This document shows positions 32,398 through 40,905 of a DNA stretch of 64,000 nt, piece after piece. The stretch is taken from positions 2,542,001 through 2,606,000 of the forward strand of contig NZ_CP046175.1 of the NCBI RefSeq assembly GCF_009708215.1, written 5' to 3'. The notes beneath the pieces are model-generated. The model was given only the letters and a program-made list of their open reading frames with translations, searched no databases and had not been told where the DNA came from. The position numbers and the translations under genes were made by a program. Origin of the DNA: Occultella kanbiaonis (GTDB lineage: Bacteria; Actinomycetota; Actinomycetes; Actinomycetales; Beutenbergiaceae). Numbering within the stretch: position 1 is the first letter of the stretch; each line of letters begins with the position of its first letter.

Positions 32398-33245
32398 CCA
32401 CCATGACCACACGCCCGCGCCGCCGGGACCGGCGGTACGCCTCGCCCGGCGCCCACGCCTTCGCGATCCTGCTCCTGCTCGGCACGCTGCTGCCGTTCGC
32501 GTGGATGGTGCTGTCCGCGTTCAAGACCCCGATGGAGCTCAACGGCGTCGACAAGCGCCTGCTGCCCAGTGGGTTCTACCTCGGCAACTTCGAGAAGATC
32601 GCGGACACGAACTTCTTCACGTACTTCCTGAACTCCGTGATCGTCGCGGCGGCCACGACCACGATCGCCCTGCTGCTCGCGATCCTGGCCGGCTACGGCT
32701 TCGCCCGGTTCACGTTCATCGGGAACCGCGGCATGCTGCTCATCGTCGTGGCCGCCCAGATGTTCCCGGCGGTCATGCTCGCGATCCCACTGTTCATCAC
32801 GGTCAAGACCCTCGGCCTGCTCGACTCCCTGACCGGTCTGATCCTGGTCTACATCTCGTTCGCGCTGCCGTTCTGTATCTGGCTGATGCGCAACTACTTC
32901 ATGGCGGTACCGGTGGAGACCGAGGAGGCTGCCTTCATCGATGGCTGCTCCCGCTTCCGCGCGCTGTGGCAGGTGGTCCTGCCCCCGGCGATGCCCGGTG
33001 TGATGGCCGCGGCGGTGTTCACGATCATCCAGGTGTGGGAGGAGTTCCTCTACGCCAACACGTTCATCGACACCGACGCCAAGCGCACCCTGTCCGTCGG
33101 GCTGAACTCCCTGATCGGAGAGTTCACCACCGACTGGGGCCGCCTCCTGGCGGCCGGGGTGCTCGTGATGATCCCGGTGCTTGCCATCTTCGGATACCTG
33201 CAGCGGTACGTCACCCAGATCGCGGGCGGCGGGGTGAAGGGCTGA
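32394..33245 (+). CDS. ABC transporter permease (MalG-like)
   Basis: A 283-residue permease with six hydrophobic segments and an EAA loop, EEAAFIDGCSRFRALWQVVLP. GTG 32394 overlaps the preceding stop (GTGA); ATG 32403 is an alternative three codons on. The stop is directly followed by the ATG of the CodA-like gene (TGAATG). Confidence 0.93.
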   Translation: MTTMTTRPRRRDRRYASPGAHAFAILLLLGTLLPFAWMVLSAFKTPMELNGVDKRLLPSGFYLGNFEKIADTNFFTYFLNSVIVAAATTTIALLLAILAGYGFARFTFIGNRGMLLIVVAAQMFPAVMLAIPLFITVKTLGLLDSLTGLILVYISFALPFCIWLMRNYFMAVPVETEEAAFIDGCSRFRALWQVVLPPAMPGVMAAAVFTIIQVWEEFLYANTFIDTDAKRTLSVGLNSLIGEFTTDWGRLLAAGVLVMIPVLAIFGYLQRYVTQIAGGGVKG

Positions 33246-34487
33246 ATGACGGCACATCTCCTGCGCGGCGCGCACCTGACCTCCGGCGAGCGCGTCGACG
33301 TCCGCATCGAGGGTGAGCGAGTCGCCGCGGTCCTCCCCGCGGGCACGCCGGACAGCAGCGTCGACGAGCCTGCCGGCTCAAGCACGGACCTGACCGGGTA
33401 CCTGCTCGCCGGGGCGTTCGTCGAGCCGCACGCGCACCTTGACAAGGTGTTCACCGCGGCCCGGGTACCCACCGGTGACGGCACCCTCGCCGGGGCGATG
33501 GCCGGCTACCAGACGATCCTCGCGGACGCGTCCGATGCGGACGTGCAGTCCCGGGCGCGGCGCGCGCTGCGTACCCTCGTCGCAAACGGGACGACGGCGG
33601 TGCGCAGCCACGTCGGGTGCGGTCGCCTCCTCGGGGTGCGTGCGGTGCTGTCGCTCGTGGCCGTGCGGGAGGACCTGCGGGACCTCGTGGACCTGGAGCT
33701 GGTCGCGCACGTCGGCGGCCCGGGCCCGGGGGAGACGTGGCGCGTCCACCGGCGCCGGCTGACCGACGCCCTCGACGCCGGCGCCGACGGCGTGGGCGGC
33801 AACCCCTCGAACGAAGCGGACCCGGTAGCGGCGCTGGAGGAGTGCGTCGCGGTCGCCGCCGAGCGTGGTGTGCCCGTGGACCTGCACATCGACGAGACCT
33901 CCGACGCTTCCATGCTGCTGCTGCGCCGCCTCGCCGTCCTGGCCCCGCAGGTGGGCGTGCCGGTCACCGCGAGCCACTGCGTCTCGCTCGGCTTCCAGGA
34001 TCCCGGCGTGGTCGCGGACGTGGCCGCCGAGGTCGCCGCGGCCGGCGTGTCCGTGGTGACCCTGCCGGCGACGAACCTCTACCTGCAGGGCCGCCACACG
34101 TGGCCTCGACCTCGGGGCCTGACCGCGGTCGACGCCCTCCTGGCGGCGGGGGTGCGCGTCGCGGCTGGTGGCGACAACGTGCGCGACCCGTTCAACCCGG
34201 CCGGCCGGCTCGACCCGCTCGAGACCGCGTCGCTGGCCGTCACCGCGGCGCACCAGAGCCCGGAGCGTGCCTGGTCGATGATCGGGAGCGACGCCCGCGC
34301 CGTCATCGGCCACCCACCGGCCGGCCCGGTGCCCGGGGCGCGCGCGGACCTGGTCGCGATCCGCGCCGACTCCGTGGGCGACGCCGTCGCCCTCGCCTCG
34401 GCCGAGCGGCTCGTCTGGCGAGCGGGACGGCTCGTCGCACGCACCGCCGTCGACCGTTCCGGCCCCGTGCACGAGGTGACCGGATGA
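33246..34487 (+). CDS. Amidohydrolase, cytosine deaminase (CodA)-like
   Basis: A 413-residue metal-dependent hydrolase. FVEPHAHLDKVF has the HxHxD motif characteristic of the cytosine deaminase/N-isopropylammelide group, VDLHIDETSD provides the metal His and catalytic Glu, VTASHCVSLG the next His and VAAGGDNVRDPFNP the Asp. It should hydrolytically deaminate or open an N-heterocycle or cyclic amide. It is the second, distinct amidohydrolase in the operon, suggesting two successive hydrolytic steps on a nitrogenous aglycone. Confidence 0.88.
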   Translation: MTAHLLRGAHLTSGERVDVRIEGERVAAVLPAGTPDSSVDEPAGSSTDLTGYLLAGAFVEPHAHLDKVFTAARVPTGDGTLAGAMAGYQTILADASDADVQSRARRALRTLVANGTTAVRSHVGCGRLLGVRAVLSLVAVREDLRDLVDLELVAHVGGPGPGETWRVHRRRLTDALDAGADGVGGNPSNEADPVAALEECVAVAAERGVPVDLHIDETSDASMLLLRRLAVLAPQVGVPVTASHCVSLGFQDPGVVADVAAEVAAAGVSVVTLPATNLYLQGRHTWPRPRGLTAVDALLAAGVRVAAGGDNVRDPFNPAGRLDPLETASLAVTAAHQSPERAWSMIGSDARAVIGHPPAGPVPGARADLVAIRADSVGDAVALASAERLVWRAGRLVARTAVDRSGPVHEVTG

Positions 34488-35680
34488 GCATCGCCACCAC
34501 CCGCTCCGGGTCGCTGTGGGCGATCGAGGAGATCCGCGCGGTCTTCGTGCTGTGCTTCGCGGGCCTGACCAGCTTCTCCATCACGCTCGCCGCGCTGCCT
34601 GCCTGGGCTGCCCAGCAGGGCCACGCGGACACCGTGGTCGGCACCGTGACCGGGGTGATGCTCGGCGTCACCGTCCTCGTCCAGCTCGGCTCGGCCCGGC
34701 TCATGCGCCGGTACTCCACGCGCACGCTGCTGATCGTGGGCTGTCTGCTGCTCGGCCTGCCGTCGCCGCTGTACCTGCTCGGCACCGACCTCTGGGCGTT
34801 GTATGCGATCTCCGCGGTGCGAGGTGTCGGGTTCGCCCTGGTCACGGTCGTCGGCGCGCTCGCGATCCCGCGCGCCGCCCCCGCGCACCGGCGCGGCGAG
34901 GCCATCGGCATCTTCGGCCTGGCGGCCGCGGTCCCGATGATGCTCGGCATCGCCGGCGGCGCCGCGCTGACTCTTGGCGGGTCCTTCCCCGTCGTCGCGA
35001 CGCTCGGTTTCGTGCCGGTGGTGGCGCTGGTCGCGGCCCACCCCGTCTCCCGCACCCCGCTCGGTGGCCCCGCCAACGGATCCGGCTCCTGGCGGCGGGT
35101 CCTGCTTCCGCTGCTGATCCCGGCCGCGGTGCTGCTCACCGTCACGGCCGCCGGGGGAGGCCTGGTCACGATCCTGCCGCTCCAGCTGCCCGCGGGCGCC
35201 ACGGCCGGGACCGCGCTGCTCCTGTACGGGGCCGTGGGGATGGTGGCCCGGTGGCGGATCGGCCATCTCACCGACCGGATCGGGCACCGCGTGCTGTACC
35301 CGCTGCTGCTGGTCGTCGGGGTCGCCGGCCTGATCCTGACCGCGCACGGCCTCGCAGGAGGAACCGTGGCCACGCTCATGGTGGGCGCCGCCCTGTTCGG
35401 GCTCACCTACGGCGGCATGCAGACGGTCCTGCTGGACCTGAGCTACCGGGCCGTGCCCGAGCAGGACGCGCCCACCGCGAGTGCGGTCTGGAACGCGGCG
35501 TTCGACGGCGGCACCGCGGCCGGGGCGTCCGTGCTCGGTTTCGCGGCCGGTTCCGCCTGGAGCGGTGACGGCGCACTGCTCGCCGGTGCGGCAGCCGTCG
35601 CCGTCGTGGGCATCATGGGGCTCGCACCGGTGCTTGTGCACCGGGCCCCCGCACGCACCGATCGAGAGGACACCCCGTGA
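34484..35680 (+). CDS. Major facilitator superfamily transporter
   Basis: A 398-residue, roughly twelve-segment carrier. Typical MFS features include SARLMRRYSTRTLLIVGCLL and RIGHLTDRIGHRVLYPLLL between segments. ATG 34484 overlaps the preceding stop (ATGA). In the operon it could take up a second form of the substrate or export a toxic intermediate; the sequence does not say which. Confidence 0.88.
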   Translation: MSIATTRSGSLWAIEEIRAVFVLCFAGLTSFSITLAALPAWAAQQGHADTVVGTVTGVMLGVTVLVQLGSARLMRRYSTRTLLIVGCLLLGLPSPLYLLGTDLWALYAISAVRGVGFALVTVVGALAIPRAAPAHRRGEAIGIFGLAAAVPMMLGIAGGAALTLGGSFPVVATLGFVPVVALVAAHPVSRTPLGGPANGSGSWRRVLLPLLIPAAVLLTVTAAGGGLVTILPLQLPAGATAGTALLLYGAVGMVARWRIGHLTDRIGHRVLYPLLLVVGVAGLILTAHGLAGGTVATLMVGAALFGLTYGGMQTVLLDLSYRAVPEQDAPTASAVWNAAFDGGTAAGASVLGFAAGSAWSGDGALLAGAAAVAVVGIMGLAPVLVHRAPARTDREDTP

Positions 35681-36876
35681 TCATCACCGACGTCAGGTGC
35701 GTCGAGTATGTGGGCCACATCGACGCCCCCGAGCCGATCTTCGCCGACCGGCTGCGCCGCCCGAGCGACGTGTACCCGGAGTTCCGCGCCGGGAGTGCGC
35801 AGGAGTTCACGGAGGTGGCGCCGGGGCGCTACGAGATCCGGTCGACGTTCCTGCACATCGAGACCGACACCGGCCTGGTGGGGAGCACGGCGCAGCTGTC
35901 CGGCGAGCAGGCGTTCATCATCACGCACACGCTCCGGCCGCTGCTGCTCGGCGCGGACCCGCTCGCGACCGAACGGATCTGGGACGTGCTGTACCGCTCC
36001 TCGATCCACGGCCGGCGGGGAGCCGGGATGGTGGCCCTCTCGGCCGTCGACTGCGCCCTCTGGGACATTCGCGGCCAGCACCTCGCGGTGCCGGCGCACG
36101 TGCTCCTCGGCGGGCCCACCCGGACCGACATCCCGGCGTACGTGTCCACGCTCGGCGAGAGCCTCGAGTTGAGGCGGGTCGCGGCCCGCACGGCCGATCT
36201 GGTCGAGCAGGGCTACCGCGGCCTGAAGTGGTTCCCCCGCTGGGGCCCCGAGGACGGACGGGCCGGGGTGGACGCCGTCGTCGCGCTCGTCGGCACCGTG
36301 CGCGACGCCGCTGGCCCGGACGTCGACATCATGCTCGACGCGTGGAGCGGGTGGGACGTGCCGTTCACCCTCGAGGTCGCGCACGCCACCCGGGACCTGC
36401 GCGTGGCCTGGATCGAGGAGCCGCTGCTCGCGGACCAGGCGGCCGGCTACCGGACCCTGCGCAGCCGTCTGCCCGACGGCGTCCGGATCTCGGGCGGCGA
36501 GCACGAGTACGGGCGCTGGGGCTACGCCGACCTGATCGCCACCGACACCCTCGACCTGTACCAGCCCGACCCGCACTGGGACGGCGGCATCTCCGAGACC
36601 ACGAAGATCATGGCCCTGATCAGCGCGGCCGGCGGGCAGCTCGTCCCGCACGGACAGTCGCTGCAGTGCAACGCCGCGGTCTCGTTCGCGGCCTCGCCCG
36701 CCCTGATCCCGCAGATGGAGTACCTGAACCGGCTGATGCCGATGTACCAGCACTTCCTCGCCGCGCCGATCCGTCCGCTCGACGGCCGCATCGCCGCACC
36801 GACGCAGCCCGGCCTCGGGATGGCGATCGATCCGGCGAGCGTCGTCTCCGATCGCGTCGTCGGGATCCGCGCATGA
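35677..36876 (+). CDS. Enolase-superfamily acid-sugar dehydratase (RhamD/mandelate racemase-like)
   Basis: A 399-residue enzyme. N-terminal capping domain, then the barrel: KWFPRWGPEDG, metal-ligand strands DIMLDAWSGWD and WIEEP, GGEHEYGRWG, and PHGQSLQ near the C-terminus with the catalytic-His region. The GGEHE and PHGxS blocks resemble L-rhamnonate dehydratase. It would remove water from an aldonic- or glycaric-type acid to give a 2-keto-3-deoxy acid, with Mg2+. GTG 35677 overlaps the previous stop. Confidence 0.85.
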   Translation: MIITDVRCVEYVGHIDAPEPIFADRLRRPSDVYPEFRAGSAQEFTEVAPGRYEIRSTFLHIETDTGLVGSTAQLSGEQAFIITHTLRPLLLGADPLATERIWDVLYRSSIHGRRGAGMVALSAVDCALWDIRGQHLAVPAHVLLGGPTRTDIPAYVSTLGESLELRRVAARTADLVEQGYRGLKWFPRWGPEDGRAGVDAVVALVGTVRDAAGPDVDIMLDAWSGWDVPFTLEVAHATRDLRVAWIEEPLLADQAAGYRTLRSRLPDGVRISGGEHEYGRWGYADLIATDTLDLYQPDPHWDGGISETTKIMALISAAGGQLVPHGQSLQCNAAVSFAASPALIPQMEYLNRLMPMYQHFLAAPIRPLDGRIAAPTQPGLGMAIDPASVVSDRVVGIRA

Positions 36877-37823
36877 ACTCCACGAGCCGCACGGGCACCG
36901 TGCTGGTGTGCCTGTCCGCCTACCCGAGGGACCTGGTGGAGTCCTGGGTCGAGCGCGCCGGGCGCGTCGAGGTGGTGCTGGCCGACGGTGCCCCGCTCGC
37001 GCAGCTACTCCCCGACCTCGAACGCGCGGACATCGTGGTCGGCGACGCGGCGCGGCGCTACCCCCTTGATGCCGCCGTGCTGGCCCGGATGCGGCGCTGC
37101 CGGCTGCTCGTACACCCGGCCGTCGGGCTCGACGGGGTCGTGGACCTGGCCGCTGCGGCTGCCGCGGGCATCCGGGTCGTCAACGCTCCCGGCTACAACG
37201 CCGAGGCGGTCGCGGACTGGACCCTGCTGGCGATGCTGACCACCCTTCGGGACGGCGTCGGCGCGGACCGGGACCTGCGCAGCGACGGCTGGCACGCTCG
37301 TCCGCTCGGCCGGGAGCTCGGCGCCATGACCGTGGGGATCGTCGGCTTCGGCGCCATCGGCCGCGCCGTCCACCGGCGAGTACGAGGCTTCGGCGCCAGG
37401 GTGCTGTGCAGCGACCCGCGCCCGCTGACCGCCTCGGACGCCGAGGGGGCAACTCAGGTGGACCTCGACGAGCTGCTCGCCGACAGCGACCTGGTCACCC
37501 TGCACGCCCCGCTCACCGACGCCACCCGGCACCTGCTCGACGCCGCCCGCCTGGCGGGCATGCGGGAGGGCAGCGTCCTCGTGAACGCTGCCCGCGGCGA
37601 ACTCGTCGACGAGGTCGCGCTGGTCGACGCCCTCCGGGCCGGACGCCCGGCGGCCGCGGCGCTGGACGTGTACGCGACCGAGCCGCTGCCGCCGTCCAGC
37701 CCGTTGCTGGACCTGGACAACGCCTTCCTGACGCCGCACATCGCCGCGGGCACCGAGCAGGCCCGCCAACGCGTGCGCACGCTCGTGCGGGACGTGATCC
37801 GCGCCGAGCTCGACGCCACCTGA
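36873..37823 (+). CDS. D-2-hydroxyacid dehydrogenase (NAD-dependent)
   Basis: A 316-residue dehydrogenase of the SerA/phosphoglycerate type. NAD motif VGIVGFGAIGRAVHRRVRGF, catalytic Arg in NAARGELVDE, Glu in LDVYATEPLP and His in LTPHIAAGT. It interconverts a 2-oxo and a D-2-hydroxy acid. It follows the dehydratase with an ATGA overlap, so it may act on the keto acid the dehydratase makes, or on glycerate/glyoxylate-type products. Confidence 0.92.
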   Translation: MNSTSRTGTVLVCLSAYPRDLVESWVERAGRVEVVLADGAPLAQLLPDLERADIVVGDAARRYPLDAAVLARMRRCRLLVHPAVGLDGVVDLAAAAAAGIRVVNAPGYNAEAVADWTLLAMLTTLRDGVGADRDLRSDGWHARPLGRELGAMTVGIVGFGAIGRAVHRRVRGFGARVLCSDPRPLTASDAEGATQVDLDELLADSDLVTLHAPLTDATRHLLDAARLAGMREGSVLVNAARGELVDEVALVDALRAGRPAAAALDVYATEPLPPSSPLLDLDNAFLTPHIAAGTEQARQRVRTLVRDVIRAELDAT

Positions 37824-37861
37824 CCCACCCTCCGACCCGACGAACCCCCCGAAGGAACACC

Positions 37862-38872
37862 ATGCTGCGCCTGGGCTACAAGGCCTCCGCCGAGCAGTTC
37901 GCCCCCCGCGACCTGCTCGGCTATACCGTGCTTGCCGAACAGGCCGGCTTCGACTCGGTCTTCGTCAGCGATCACCTCCAGCCGTGGCGCCATGACGGCG
38001 GCCACGCACCGGCCGCCCTGCCGTGGCTCGGTGCGGCGGCGGCCAGCACGGAGCGGGTGCTCCTGGGCACGAGCGTGCTGACGCCGACCCTGCGCTATCA
38101 CCCCGGCGTCGTGGCGCAGGCGTTCGCGACGCTCGGCTGCCTTGCCCCTGGGCGGGTGATCCTCGGTGTCGGGTCCGGCGAGGCGATGAACGAGTCACCG
38201 CTCGGACTCGAGTGGCCGGACGGCAAGGAGCGGTTCGCCCGGTTCAAGGAGGCCATTGCGCTGATCCAGGCGCTCTGGGCGGGTGAGCGGGTCACGATCG
38301 AAGGCAACTACTACAGCACGCGCAACGCGACCATCTACGACCTGCCCGAGTCCCCGGTGCCGATCTACATCGCGGCCTCGGGGCCGTCGGCCACCCGGCT
38401 GGCCGGCCGCCTCGGCGACGGCTTCATCTGCACCAGCGGGAAGGGCCGCGAGCTCTACACCGAGACGCTGCTGCCGGCGCTTGCCGACGGCGCCGCGAAG
38501 TCGGCGCGGACCCTCGCGGACCTGGACCTGACGATCGAGGTGAAGGTCTCATTCGACACCGACCGTGCCCGCGCCATGGACGCGACCCGGAACTGGGGCG
38601 CGCTCGCGCTGACGTCGGAGGAGAAGACCGGTGTCGAGGACCCGGTCGAGATGCAGCGGCTCTCCGACGCCCTCCCGGTCGAGCGGACCGCGAGCCGATG
38701 GATCGTCTCCGATGACCCCGATGAGCACGTCGAGGCGATCTGGTCCTACGTCGAGATGGGCTTCACGCACCTGGTGTTCCACGACCCCGGCGCGGACCAG
38801 GCCGCCTTCATCGAGCGCTACGCCGAGCACATCCTGCCCCGGCTCCGGGCTCGGGCGATGCGCGAGGCCTGA
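37862..38872 (+). CDS. fgd: F420-dependent glucose-6-phosphate dehydrogenase
   Basis: A 336-residue enzyme, the same length as mycobacterial Fgd1. Residues known to be functional there are all present: Glu11 (their Glu13), His38 and Trp42 in SDHLQPWRH, Glu107 in GVGSGEAMNE, and the phosphate-binding Lys194 (TSGKGRELYTE), Lys255 and Arg279 (ASRWIV). It oxidises glucose 6-phosphate and reduces F420. In this operon it can supply reduced F420 to the LLM enzyme while using glucose released by the glycosidase after phosphorylation (inference). AAGGA precedes ATG 37862. Confidence 0.92.
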   Translation: MLRLGYKASAEQFAPRDLLGYTVLAEQAGFDSVFVSDHLQPWRHDGGHAPAALPWLGAAAASTERVLLGTSVLTPTLRYHPGVVAQAFATLGCLAPGRVILGVGSGEAMNESPLGLEWPDGKERFARFKEAIALIQALWAGERVTIEGNYYSTRNATIYDLPESPVPIYIAASGPSATRLAGRLGDGFICTSGKGRELYTETLLPALADGAAKSARTLADLDLTIEVKVSFDTDRARAMDATRNWGALALTSEEKTGVEDPVEMQRLSDALPVERTASRWIVSDDPDEHVEAIWSYVEMGFTHLVFHDPGADQAAFIERYAEHILPRLRARAMREA

Positions 38873-40053
38873 TGGACGCCGTCCTCGATGCGATCGCGCG
38901 TGAGCGCGAACCCTTCGCGCTCGCCACGGTCGTCTCGGCCTGGAGCTCGGCGCCCCGCGAGAGTGGGGCGCGGATGCTCGTGCGCTCCGACGGGTCCGTG
39001 GTCGGGTCGGTGTCGGGCGGCTGCGTGGAGGGGGACGTCCACGCCCTCGCGGGCGAGGTCCTGGCCGACGGCGCACCTCGCCTCGTGCGGTACGGCGTCA
39101 GTGATGAGGTGGCCGGCGCCGTCGGGCTCACCTGCGGGGGGACGATCGAGGTGCTCGTCCAGCGGGTGGAGCCGGGCGATGGGTCCGCACCGGCCGGCGA
39201 CGCTGGCGCCGCAGCGGTCGCGCTGACGGCATTCGCGGCTGCCGTGACGGCTGGACGGGCCACGGCCCTGGCCACCGTGGTCGACGGTGCCGAGGGCGCG
39301 GTGACCCGTCAGGGTGCCGTGCTGAGTGTCGACGACGTGGGCCGGGCGACGGGGGCGACCGGGTCGGTCCGGCTGGACGCCGCGTTGGCGGCCGACGCCG
39401 CGGCGGTGCTCGAGACCGGTCGGACCGCGGAGCTCACCTACGGGGTCGACGGGTCCCGGCAGGGCGTGGGCATCCGCGTGCTCGTCGACGTCGTCGCGCC
39501 GCCACCGCGGCTGATCGTCGCCGGGGTCACGGACTTCGCCGCCGCCGTGGTGTCGATGGGCAGGTTCCTCGGCTTCGAGGTGACGCTCTGCGACGCGCGG
39601 TCGGCCTTCGCCACCCGCGCACGGTTCCCGGATGCCCACGAGGTCGTGATCGACTGGCCGCACCGCTACCTGGCCGGGGAACTGGCCGCGGGCCGGGTCG
39701 ACGCCCGCACCGTGGTCCTCGTGCTCACCCACGACCCGAAGTTCGACGAGCCGTTGCTCGAGGTCGCGCTCGGCGCCGACCTCGGCTTCGTCGGGGCGAT
39801 GGGTTCGCGCCGCACGCACGCCGACCGGCTCGACCGTCTGCGCGAACGCGGCCTCGGCGAGCACGCCCTGGCCCGGCTGCACTCACCCGTCGGCCTCGAC
39901 CTGGCCGGCCGCAGCCCTCGCGAGACCGCCGTGTCGATCATGTCGCACGTGGTTGCGACACGTGCGGGCGGTTCCGGTCGTCCGTTGGCGGAACTGAGCG
40001 GCCCGATCCACCGCGATGCGGGCGCGGGCGGGTACCCGGCTCCGCCGGCATGA
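38872..40053 (+). CDS. xdhC: XdhC family molybdenum-cofactor insertion protein
   Basis: A 393-residue XdhC/CoxI protein. N-terminal domain: GSVSGGCVEGDV; C-terminal Rossmann domain: DLGFVGAMGSRRTHADR and LHSPVGLDLAGRSPRETAVSI. It delivers or sulfurates the molybdenum cofactor of the operon's own hydroxylase. Starts at ATG 38872, sharing one base with the fgd stop (TGATG). It is the last intact gene of the operon. Confidence 0.92.
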   Translation: MDAVLDAIAREREPFALATVVSAWSSAPRESGARMLVRSDGSVVGSVSGGCVEGDVHALAGEVLADGAPRLVRYGVSDEVAGAVGLTCGGTIEVLVQRVEPGDGSAPAGDAGAAAVALTAFAAAVTAGRATALATVVDGAEGAVTRQGAVLSVDDVGRATGATGSVRLDAALAADAAAVLETGRTAELTYGVDGSRQGVGIRVLVDVVAPPPRLIVAGVTDFAAAVVSMGRFLGFEVTLCDARSAFATRARFPDAHEVVIDWPHRYLAGELAAGRVDARTVVLVLTHDPKFDEPLLEVALGADLGFVGAMGSRRTHADRLDRLRERGLGEHALARLHSPVGLDLAGRSPRETAVSIMSHVVATRAGGSGRPLAELSGPIHRDAGAGGYPAPPA

Positions 40054-40169
40054 CGCCTCGGTCCGTAAGGCCGGGCGGAGCACCGGCCGGTCGACGGCGG
40101 GCGCGGCGCATGAACCGCGGTCAGCGGTGGTCACCGAGATCGAGGAGCGGTGGTCCCGGCTCGACTCGC

Positions 40170-40343
40170 CTCGGTGCCCTGGTCCGTCAGCTCGCCGTCG
40201 ACCACGGCACCACGGTGCGGGTCAACGCGATCCTGCCGGGCGCGATCGAGACGCCGTTGTGGGCGCGGCGGGACGAGGGCTTTCGCGAGGAGGTCTGCAC
40301 CCTGATCCCGATGGCGCGCCTTGACGCCGTCGACGAGGTGGCC
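40170..40343 (+). pseudogene. SDR family oxidoreductase remnant
   Basis: In one frame these bases encode LGALVRQLAVDHGTTVRVNA followed by ILPGAIETPLWARRDEGF, the helix F and substrate-loop region of a classical SDR, ending at the usual GRL...EEVA position. The part before (nucleotide-binding and catalytic motifs) and after (C-terminal strand) is missing. It is a decayed end of an SDR gene, possibly once the last gene of the operon. The rest of 40054-40377 shows no recognisable gene; it may contain further degraded sequence. Confidence 0.75.
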
Positions 40344-40377
40344 TCCTCGGGCCGGAACCCGCCGCTAGTCTGTGCGG

Positions 40378-40902
40378 ATGTGCCGCATCCGGTCTGTCGT
40401 GGCCGCGACCACGGCCCTCCTCCTGTTCACGTCCGCCTGCTCCACGGCGAGCGGCGGCGGTGACGACCTGGCCGTCGGGACGTCGGTCGAGGTGAGCGCC
40501 GGGGAGTCGGCGACGCTCGCCGTGACGGTGACGGACGTCCGCGCGGGCACCGTCGAGGACCTCGAGAGCATGGGTGTCGACGCGTCCTCGCTGGCAGGCC
40601 GGAGCCCGTGGTTCCTGACGGTCACCATGGGTCTCACGGAGGGCACGATCCAGGACGTCGACCGTGACCTGATGCCATCGCTCGCGCCCGACCAGTGGTC
40701 CGGTGAGGTCTCCAACGGCGCCGATGCGCAGCCGTTGCAGGTGATCGGTGACTACGACTGCACCGTCGACGGCTCCGCGACCGCCGGTTTCACGGACGAC
40801 GAGCCCCTCGTCGACTGCGTGGCGCTGCTGACCGCGGACTCCGCCGTGCTCGAGAGTGTCACGCTGGCGGACGTCGGCACCTGGGCCGTCACCGCGGGCT
40901 GA
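40378..40902 (+). CDS. Hypothetical lipoprotein
   Basis: About 174 residues. A signal peptide with lipobox FTSAC, a Ser/Gly linker and then a beta-rich domain without a recognised family. Two Cys (DYDCTVDG and LVDCVALL) could form a disulfide. The pattern (VTVTDVRAGTVEDLESMG, WFLTVTMGLTEGT) resembles small immunoglobulin-like surface lipoproteins. TAGTCT at 40366-40371 is six bases before ATG 40378, suggesting a leaderless mRNA; GTG 40372 is less likely. Function unknown. Convergent with the DoxX gene, 3 bp away. Confidence 0.72.
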   Translation: MCRIRSVVAATTALLLFTSACSTASGGGDDLAVGTSVEVSAGESATLAVTVTDVRAGTVEDLESMGVDASSLAGRSPWFLTVTMGLTEGTIQDVDRDLMPSLAPDQWSGEVSNGADAQPLQVIGDYDCTVDGSATAGFTDDEPLVDCVALLTADSAVLESVTLADVGTWAVTAG

Positions 40903-40905
40903 ACC

